Assembly (NCBI GenBank): GCA_934630815.1
Contig: CAKTWI010000023.1
Location: forward strand, 1-36,270
Length of the DNA stretch: 36,270 nt
Direction: 5' to 3'
From: an uncultured Senegalimassilia sp.
GTDB lineage: Bacteria > Actinomycetota > Coriobacteriia > Coriobacteriales > Eggerthellaceae
The translations under genes and the position numbers were made by a program. Shown here one piece after another: positions 30,823 to 36,270 of this stretch; the stretch's first letter is position 1, and each line of letters starts with the position of its first letter. Under the pieces are notes generated by a model. It did not search any database and had not been told where the DNA came from. It worked only from the letters and a program-made list of their open reading frames with translations.

Positions 30823-32202
30823 ATGTCACAAGCAGACGAAACCGCGTCGAGCGGGCAGGCGGGCGAAGGCGTCGACCGCGCCGCGCAGCTCATGCACCGC
30901 ATGGACGCCACGCAACCGACGGCGACGTTCAAGAAAGTGATGGCGCTGACCTCGGCCGGCGTGTTCGTGGACGCCATGGACGTCTACCTGGCGGGAGGCG
31001 TGAAGAGCACGCTGGCCGAAACCGGGTTCGCAACTAACGAGCAGACGGCGGCGTTTCTATCGGCGGGCTTTCTGGGCCTGTTCATCGGCTCGCTGATCGC
31101 CGGCCTCATCGGCGACAAGCTCGGGCGTCGCAAGGCGTTCCAGTTCAACCTGCTGCTGTTCGGCTTCGCCACCATCTTGGGCGCGCTTTCCCCGAACATG
31201 ACGTTCATGATAGCTATGCGCTTCTTCGTGGGCTTGGGCCTGGGGTCGGAGCTGGTGACCAGCTTCAGCATGATCAACGAGTTCGCGCCCGTCGCGCGCC
31301 GCGGCCGCTGGTGCGCCATCGGCTCGACCATCGCCAACTGCGGATCGCCCATCGGCATGTTCCTGTGCCTGTTCTTCATCACCATTTGGAGCCCGCTTGG
31401 GCAGGAGTCGTGGCGCCTGGTGTTCGCGGTGATCGGCGTGGCGGCCATCGTCGTGTGCATCGCGCGCCAGGCGATGCCCGAAAGCCCGCGCTGGCTTATC
31501 CAGCACGGCCGTTTCGATGATGCCGAGGCCATCATCTCCCGCATCGAGCACGAGATGGAAGAAGCCGGCGTTTCGCCCGCTGAGCAGGTGGTATTCGAGA
31601 AGGGCGCCATGGATTCCGATGCGCATCTGGCGCGCAACCTGTTCCTGGGCATCGTGGTGGTCATCGGCACGTCGCTGACGCAGTACACCTACACCACGTT
31701 CGGCCCGTCCATCCTGAAGAACATCGGCCTGGCCACGCAGACCTCGCTGCTGTCCACCACCATCACCATGCTCGCGGCGCCGCTCGGCGCGCTCATCGGC
31801 GCGCTGCTCATCGAGAAGCTCGGCCGCCGCGTCGAGGTTTCCGGCGCGTTCATCTGGGTGGCGGTGTTCGCGTTCGCCTATGCCATGGCGCTCAACGCCG
31901 GCTCGACGGCGGTCATCACCGTGCTGGGCTTTCTGATGACCATCGGCTTCTATGTGCTGAACGCGTCGGTGATCAGCGTGTACGTGGGCGAGCTGTTCTC
32001 CACCAGGTACCGTTTCCGCGGCGCGGGCATCTCGCAAGGCGCCGGCAAGGCCGTCAACGTGGTCATGCCGTTCGCCGTCACGTGGATCTTGGCGAACCTG
32101 CAGCCCAACGTCATCTATTTCGGCATCGTGGCCATCGCGCTGGTGGCGGCCGCCGTCACGCTGGCGATCGGCCCCGAGACCAAGTCGCGTCGCTTGGGGT
32201 AG
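30823..32202 (+). CDS. MFS transporter (sugar-porter/aromatic-acid-symporter type)
   Basis: 459-residue major-facilitator protein with about 12 membrane segments. The cytoplasmic loop motif GDKLGRRKA (97-105) and the second-half counterpart IEKLGRRVE are clear, and PESPRWL after helix 6 is typical of the sugar-porter and aromatic-acid:H+ symporter families. The ATG at 30823 is chosen for the AAGGGGA site just upstream; an in-frame ATG at 30718 would add a hydrophobic stretch but has no ribosome-binding site and lies inside the leader structure. Substrate unknown. It is alone on its strand, ending at a strong hairpin. Confidence 0.88.
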   Translation: MSQADETASSGQAGEGVDRAAQLMHRMDATQPTATFKKVMALTSAGVFVDAMDVYLAGGVKSTLAETGFATNEQTAAFLSAGFLGLFIGSLIAGLIGDKLGRRKAFQFNLLLFGFATILGALSPNMTFMIAMRFFVGLGLGSELVTSFSMINEFAPVARRGRWCAIGSTIANCGSPIGMFLCLFFITIWSPLGQESWRLVFAVIGVAAIVVCIARQAMPESPRWLIQHGRFDDAEAIISRIEHEMEEAGVSPAEQVVFEKGAMDSDAHLARNLFLGIVVVIGTSLTQYTYTTFGPSILKNIGLATQTSLLSTTITMLAAPLGALIGALLIEKLGRRVEVSGAFIWVAVFAFAYAMALNAGSTAVITVLGFLMTIGFYVLNASVISVYVGELFSTRYRFRGAGISQGAGKAVNVVMPFAVTWILANLQPNVIYFGIVAIALVAAAVTLAIGPETKSRRLG

Positions 32203-32227
32203 CGAATGGGGAGCGTCCTGTTTTGAG

Positions 32228-32265
32228 CTGCCCCCCATTTCTCGTGTCCAAGAAATGGGGGGCAG
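32228..32265. terminator. Strong hairpin between the convergent MFS and AraC genes
   Basis: CTGCCCCCCATTTCT (32228-32242) pairs perfectly with AGAAATGGGGGGCAG (32251-32265), 15 bp around an 8-nt loop, extendable by GAG/TTC with one wobble. It lies 26 nt after the MFS stop and 65 nt from the end of the oppositely oriented regulator gene, so it can stop both transcripts; T-runs are short on both sides. Confidence 0.7.
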
Positions 32266-32329
32266 TTCATTCATCCTCAGAGCGCTCCTTGTCTTTTGTT
32301 TGGGGAGCGGGCATCGCTCGATGCTGTTC

Positions 32330-33382
32330 CTATTCGATTCGTAGTCTTTTGCGATAGGCACGTGGTGTCGTGCCGTAGGCACGCTTGAACGCGTCAGTGA
32401 ACGCTCCCTGGTTGCGGTAGCCCGCGCTTTTGGCGATTTCGCTGATTTTGCGGCTTTCATCAAGGAGAAGGCGTCGTCCGTGCTCCAGGCGCCGTGCGCG
32501 GATGTAGCTTTGCGGGGTGTCCCCCTGCACATTGCGAAACGCCGATATCATCTTCCCCTCGCTTACATGGGCGATGTCGCACAACGTTTTCGTGCTGAGA
32601 TCGGATGATAAGTTGTCGTCGATGTAGGAGCAGAGGCACTCGACGCAGTCTCTGTCGCTTATGTTCACGGCATCGGCTGACGTGACCCTTTCGGGAATGC
32701 TGCTTGCCAGCAGCGCGAGGCATTCAATCACCTTGGCGTGATAATACGAATCGGCGACCGATGCGGCGGGGTAGGTGATGTCGAGCCCTCGAAGCGCCGA
32801 GGGCAAGCCGGGCACGCCCTCCGACGTGGTGAGCCGTCCGATGGCGCGGTGCAGTTTCTTCTCATCGCAGTGCAAGGCATCCGCATAGCGGTGTATCGCT
32901 TCAGGGGCTATGGTGATCGACGCCGATGACAGCCGCTTGTCGGGCCCGAACGAGCTTATGTAGGGGCCGCCATCCCAGTCATGTCCCATGAGCTTGCAGT
33001 TGGATCCAGCGCACTCAGGCGAGCAATACATGGGCATCGCATGCTCATAGAGGCCGAACCCCAGATAGGGAATAGTCTCTATGACTGCCTCCACGGCGCG
33101 TTCGTATGTGATGTCCATCGACACGACGATGGTGTCACGGTCCATGAGGTAGAACCAATAAGAGCCCCTGCCGTATCGGGGGTCGACAAACCATGTCTCG
33201 CCGACGCTTCGCACCAGGTCGGCCCGTCCGAATCCGCGCGCGAGCGCTTCCTTCGCGCATACGGTGTGTAGCTGCGAAAGCTGCGTGACGAACATGTCGT
33301 AAAGCGGGTTTCCCTTTCCTGCGGCGTAGCTTCCGTTTGATTTTTCGGTAGAACTTGAATTCTTTTCGGCGTAGTTTTCCAT
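32330..33382 (-). CDS. AraC-family regulator with a cysteine-containing sensor domain
   Basis: 350-residue regulator. The C-terminal ~105 residues carry both AraC helix-turn-helix motifs, ending ISEIAKSAGYRNQGAFTDAF and KRAYGTTPRAYRK. The N-terminal ~220 residues form a ligand-sensing domain including PRYGRGSYWFYLM, a pattern seen in other AraC sensors. It also has a cysteine group C-x3-C-x4-C (Cys120, 124, 129: YCSPECAGSNC) that could bind a metal or sense redox state; its conservation is not known to me. It is divergent from the ECF transporter genes with 94 nt between, so it probably controls them. Confidence 0.88.
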   Translation of the reverse strand: MENYAEKNSSSTEKSNGSYAAGKGNPLYDMFVTQLSQLHTVCAKEALARGFGRADLVRSVGETWFVDPRYGRGSYWFYLMDRDTIVVSMDITYERAVEAVIETIPYLGFGLYEHAMPMYCSPECAGSNCKLMGHDWDGGPYISSFGPDKRLSSASITIAPEAIHRYADALHCDEKKLHRAIGRLTTSEGVPGLPSALRGLDITYPAASVADSYYHAKVIECLALLASSIPERVTSADAVNISDRDCVECLCSYIDDNLSSDLSTKTLCDIAHVSEGKMISAFRNVQGDTPQSYIRARRLEHGRRLLLDESRKISEIAKSAGYRNQGAFTDAFKRAYGTTPRAYRKRLRIE

Positions 33383-33433
33383 CTTCCCGTTCCGTCTTCC
33401 GCATTGCCTTATCGAGCGGTATTTTATCGTAAA

Positions 33434-33453
33434 TAGTTATAGATGGCTAACTA
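33434..33453. promoter_or_regulatory. Candidate operator between the AraC and ECF genes
   Basis: TAGTTA (33434-33439) and TAACTA (33448-33453) are exact inverted copies 8 bp apart, in the AT-rich divergent promoter region (GTATTTTATCGTAAATAG). The position suits binding by the adjacent AraC protein. A TATAGAT stretch inside the dyad could serve as a -10. Confidence 0.35.
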
Positions 33454-33476
33454 GTAGGAAGAAGGACGATGATCGC

Positions 33477-34250
33477 ATGGCTCTTTCGATGGGTGCGCCT
33501 TTGCCCTTGAACGCAGTAGCGCAGACGCAGCCTTCGACGTCTGCCAACGCTGCACCGCGTCATCTTGACCCGCGTACGTCGCTTGCGGTTCTGGCGGCGA
33601 TCAACGTGCAGATGGCGCTTATGCAAAGCCTGTTCGCCGAGATGGGCGTTTTGGCGCTTACCGTTGTCGTGATGGCGTATTGCCGTCGCTTCTCCGCGAT
33701 CGTGCGCTGGCTTGCCTTCTATGCGCTGTTCGCCGTGACGGCGCAGCTGTTCGTGGCGAGCGGGAACACCCTGCTTTCGCCCTTTGCGGCGTCGCTTCTC
33801 ATGTACCGCCATGTTTTGCCCGCCTTCATGTTCGCTTTCAACATGATCGCAACCACGCGTCTCGGCGAGCTCGCTTGCGCGCTGCGGGCGATGCGCGTTC
33901 CCGCGAACGTGTCGGTTGGCGTGTGCGTGGCGTTTCGTTTCCTTCCCACCATGGGACGCGAATTCTCCGCTGTCGCCGATGCTATGAAGACGCGCGGTAT
34001 CGCGCTCACGCCGAGGTCGGTCGTGCGCCATCCTGCGAAGACCGCCGAACATTTCCTGGTGCCCGTGATCGCGCGTTTGGGCCAGATCGCCGACGAACTG
34101 GGGAACGCGGTCGTTGTTCGCGGCGTGGGGGCGAGTGCGCACCGCACCTCGTATTACCGCTTAAGGGTGCGCGCTATCGATGTTGCGTGTCTCATCGCTG
34201 CGATGGTGCTCCTTGCGCTTTCCGTTTGCTTTAGAGCGGGGGTGCTCTGA
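33477..34250 (+). CDS. ecfT: ECF transporter transmembrane subunit EcfT (CbiQ-like)
   Basis: 257-residue membrane protein, the scaffold that links the ATPase to the substrate-binding S component. Several hydrophobic helices lie between ~40 and 160. The two coupling-helix signatures of EcfT (A-R-G-type) appear as AMKTRGIAL and VVVRGVGA. The N-terminal ~30 residues are polar and non-conserved. The ATG at 33477 has a GAAGGAC site about 10 nt upstream; another ATG at 33469 is out of frame. Its stop overlaps the ATPase start by one base (TGATG). Confidence 0.88.
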   Translation: MALSMGAPLPLNAVAQTQPSTSANAAPRHLDPRTSLAVLAAINVQMALMQSLFAEMGVLALTVVVMAYCRRFSAIVRWLAFYALFAVTAQLFVASGNTLLSPFAASLLMYRHVLPAFMFAFNMIATTRLGELACALRAMRVPANVSVGVCVAFRFLPTMGREFSAVADAMKTRGIALTPRSVVRHPAKTAEHFLVPVIARLGQIADELGNAVVVRGVGASAHRTSYYRLRVRAIDVACLIAAMVLLALSVCFRAGVL

Positions 34251-35821
34251 TGATGGAAAATGCCGCCGCGGCGAAGGCTTCGCCCTATGCTATCGAGCTC
34301 GATGGATGCACGTTTTGCTACAAAGGCGCTTCCCGTCCATCGCTTCGTGACGTTTCGCTGAAGATCCCTCGCGGTCAATGCGTTGTTGTGACTGGGCAGT
34401 CAGGATGTGGCAAGACAACGCTTACGCGCCTCGTTAATGCGCTTATTCCTCTTATGTACGAAGGGGACCTTCAAGGTGAGGTGCTTGTTACGGGAAAACC
34501 CGTTTCCGCATGGACGATGGGCGAGCTTTCCGCGCATGTCGGGTCGGTGTTCCAGAACCCGCGTAGCCAGTTCGTCAATCTCGACGTGACCTCGGAAATC
34601 GCTTTCGGATGCGAGAACTTCGGAATCGATCGCGAGGAAATGGTCGAACGTGTGGCGCAGGCAGCGGCAACGCTCGGTATCGAGGGCCTGCTCGGGCGCG
34701 GCACCGAGGCGCTTTCCGGCGGGCAGAAGCAGTCGGTTATCCTGGCATCGGCCTATGCGGTGCATCCTGACATCTTCGTGCTTGATGAGCCGACCGCGTC
34801 GCTCGATGTGCATGCGATGCGGAATCTTGCGCGCACGGTTGCGCTTCTGAAGAGTCAGGGGAAGACCGTGCTTATCTCCGAGCATCGCCTGTGGTGGCTT
34901 GACGGCATCGCAGACCGCTATGTGGTTATAAGCGATGGTTCGGTTATAGGAGACTGGGCGGCGGCAGAGTTCCTTGCTCTGCCGTTTGAAACGAGAACCG
35001 ATATGGGGCTGCGCGCCGCCTCTCTTGCTGAAATCGACTCCGTTGTGGCGGTGTCGCCCTCGGCCGATGTGGTCGATTCGACTGTTTCCGGCTTGCCTTC
35101 TTGCGGGAAACCCGTCGTACGTATGAGCGGCGTAGTTGCTGGCTACCGCGGTGCGCCTGCGGTCTTGAACGGTCTCGATTTCTGCCTCCTTCCAGGTAGC
35201 GTCGTCGGTATTGTGGGGCACAACGGGGCTGGGAAAACGACGTTTGCCCGGTGCATGGCCGGCCTTCTCAAGGAAAAGGCGGGGGTGATCGAGGTCGACG
35301 ACGTGCCGCTTCGCGCAAGGAAACGGGCAGGGCGCGTGTACCTGGTTATGCAAGAACCGGGATACCAGTTGTTCAGCAGCACAGTCGACGATGAGCTTGC
35401 AAGCGCGTGCTCTTCGGATGGCGCGGAAGACAGCCTAGGTAATAAGGACCGGATTGCAGCAATTAAGGCTGCGCTTGCTCTCGAGGGTCTTGCCGAAAGG
35501 CACCCGCTCTCCCTTTCAGGCGGGGAGCGCCAACGGCTTTCCATCGCTGCCGGCTTGCTTTCGAGTGCCCGCGCGATGATTCTCGACGAGCCTACGAGTG
35601 GCTTGGATTATCGCAACATGTGTCGAATAGATGCCCAAATCGCGCGCATGCGCGATGCGGGAATCGCTGTCTGCGTTGTCTCGCACGACTATGAATTCCT
35701 CTGCTCGGCATGCGATGAGATAGCCCTGGTCGAAGACGGGCGCATCGCCGAGCGCTTCCCCTTAAACAAGGCAACACTTCCGAAGTTGAAGCTCAATTTC
35801 GGGTTTGCGGAAATACAGTGA
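34250..35821 (+). CDS. ecfA: ECF transporter ATPase, fused double-domain EcfA
   Basis: 523-residue fusion of two ABC ATPase domains, equivalent to EcfA1 and EcfA2 in one chain. Domain 1 (~15-235): Walker A GQSGCGKTT (49-57), signature LSGGQKQS, Walker B IFVLDEPTASLD. Domain 2 (~285-510): Walker A GHNGAGKTT, signature LSGGERQRL, Walker B MILDEPTSGLD. In the first signature the usual Arg after the Gln is Ser, a mild departure. Two ATG codons in tandem open the gene; the first overlaps the ecfT stop. The EcfT, EcfA and S-component genes form one tight operon, typical of a dedicated (group I) ECF importer. Confidence 0.92.
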   Translation: MMENAAAAKASPYAIELDGCTFCYKGASRPSLRDVSLKIPRGQCVVVTGQSGCGKTTLTRLVNALIPLMYEGDLQGEVLVTGKPVSAWTMGELSAHVGSVFQNPRSQFVNLDVTSEIAFGCENFGIDREEMVERVAQAAATLGIEGLLGRGTEALSGGQKQSVILASAYAVHPDIFVLDEPTASLDVHAMRNLARTVALLKSQGKTVLISEHRLWWLDGIADRYVVISDGSVIGDWAAAEFLALPFETRTDMGLRAASLAEIDSVVAVSPSADVVDSTVSGLPSCGKPVVRMSGVVAGYRGAPAVLNGLDFCLLPGSVVGIVGHNGAGKTTFARCMAGLLKEKAGVIEVDDVPLRARKRAGRVYLVMQEPGYQLFSSTVDDELASACSSDGAEDSLGNKDRIAAIKAALALEGLAERHPLSLSGGERQRLSIAAGLLSSARAMILDEPTSGLDYRNMCRIDAQIARMRDAGIAVCVVSHDYEFLCSACDEIALVEDGRIAERFPLNKATLPKLKLNFGFAEIQ

Positions 35822-35839
35822 CAAGAGAAAGGTTTCACA

Positions 35840-36270
35840 ATGGCAAGCAAAGCAACAATCGGTTCTGCCGCAAAAGAGCGTGATGGCTTGAACCCGAAGG
35901 ATTTCGTCTTCATCGCCGTGTTCGGCATCCTTTTGTTCCTGGTGTTCATGGTGTTCTCGATTATCTTTAGCGCGAATGCCAACCTGTGCTGGTTCACCCA
36001 CACGGTGGGCGCGCTGTTCGCTGGTACCGTGTTCATGTACTTGGCCTATCGCGTGCCGAAGCGTGGTGCGATCGCCATCATGGGCGTTATCGTTGGTGCG
36101 GTTGGCCTTCTGATGGGCATGTTCTGGAGCGGTCCTGTCGGCATTGTCGTGGGCGGTATCGTGGCAGACCTTATCGCAGGCGATCCGCAGAAGCGCACCA
36201 AGACCAAGCTTATCTGTGCCTTTGCCGCGTTCACGTTCTGCTTCTGGCTGGGGCAGATCTCTCTCATCCT
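35840..36270 (+). CDS. ECF transporter S component, Trep_Strep family (partial)
   Basis: The frame opens at 35840 with AAAGG 7-8 nt upstream and runs off the right edge after ~143 codons. The protein begins MASKATIGSAAKERDGLNPKD and then shows successive membrane segments (about 22-44, 51-70, 77-97 and 100-115). The pattern KDFVFIAVFGILLFLVFM at the start and GPVGIVVGGIVADLI later match the Trep_Strep (MptD-like) family of putative S components, which bind the substrate and often sit beside AraC regulators. The substrate is not established to my knowledge. Confidence 0.78.
   Translation, partial: MASKATIGSAAKERDGLNPKDFVFIAVFGILLFLVFMVFSIIFSANANLCWFTHTVGALFAGTVFMYLAYRVPKRGAIAIMGVIVGAVGLLMGMFWSGPVGIVVGGIVADLIAGDPQKRTKTKLICAFAAFTFCFWLGQISLI

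Overview
GC-rich, strictly bacterial DNA from what looks like an anaerobic gut actinobacterium of the class Coriobacteriia (Eggerthellaceae-like). This is inferred from the high GC, the gene families, the selenocysteine formate dehydrogenase next to an [FeFe]-hydrogenase, and the many amino-acid/peptide uptake genes. No rRNA, tRNA or CRISPR array was seen. The species cannot be told from the sequence alone.

Layout. (1) 1-3335, minus strand: a Bce-type envelope-stress/antimicrobial-peptide module (response regulator, intramembrane-sensing histidine kinase, ABC ATPase, FtsX-like permease cut by the window edge). (2) 3584-4189: thrH. (3) 4586-16789, plus strand: the centrepiece, a 12-kb redox locus. 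It has two parallel modules. Each begins with a protein fusing a NuoF-type [4Fe-4S] domain to a GltD/NfnB-type FAD/NAD(P)H oxidoreductase, and each is followed, with the same 8-nt overlap, by a catalytic subunit carrying NuoG-like Fe-S domains. In module 1 the catalyst is a molybdenum/tungsten formate dehydrogenase with an in-frame UGA selenocysteine codon and a clear bacterial SECIS hairpin. In module 2 it is an [FeFe]-hydrogenase. A short FixX-like ferredoxin gene lies between the modules, and hydE, hydG and hydF (H-cluster maturation) follow in the same run. I infer a soluble NAD(P)H/ferredoxin-linked H2-formate-CO2 electron exchange system. (4) 16790-17727: a scarred intergenic region with an IS3-family remnant bounded by 12-bp inverted repeats, a separate 16-bp inverted repeat and a short tandem repeat. 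(5) 17728-20409: cytoplasmic asparaginase and a convergent APC-family amino-acid permease with a palindromic leader. (6) 20805-30268, minus strand: a sulfur-amino-acid/peptide region: MalY-like C-S lyase, a cystathionine gamma-synthase/lyase family enzyme, an M20 dipeptidase, a tautomerase-like/aldo-keto reductase fusion, the methionine importer metQ-metI-metN and, promoter-proximal, a uroporphyrinogen-decarboxylase-like (methyltransferase-superfamily) protein. (7) 30655-32202: an MFS transporter preceded by a structured leader that looks like an attenuator. (8) 32330-36270: an AraC regulator divergent from an ECF transporter (EcfT, fused double EcfA, and a Trep_Strep-family S component cut by the window edge).

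The most unusual items are the duplicated NuoF/GltD-fusion architecture feeding both a seleno-formate dehydrogenase and an [FeFe]-hydrogenase, the FixX-like ferredoxin between them, the URO-D-like protein in a methionine-uptake operon, and the leader upstream of the MFS gene. All product names come from reading motifs and alignments by eye, without database searches.
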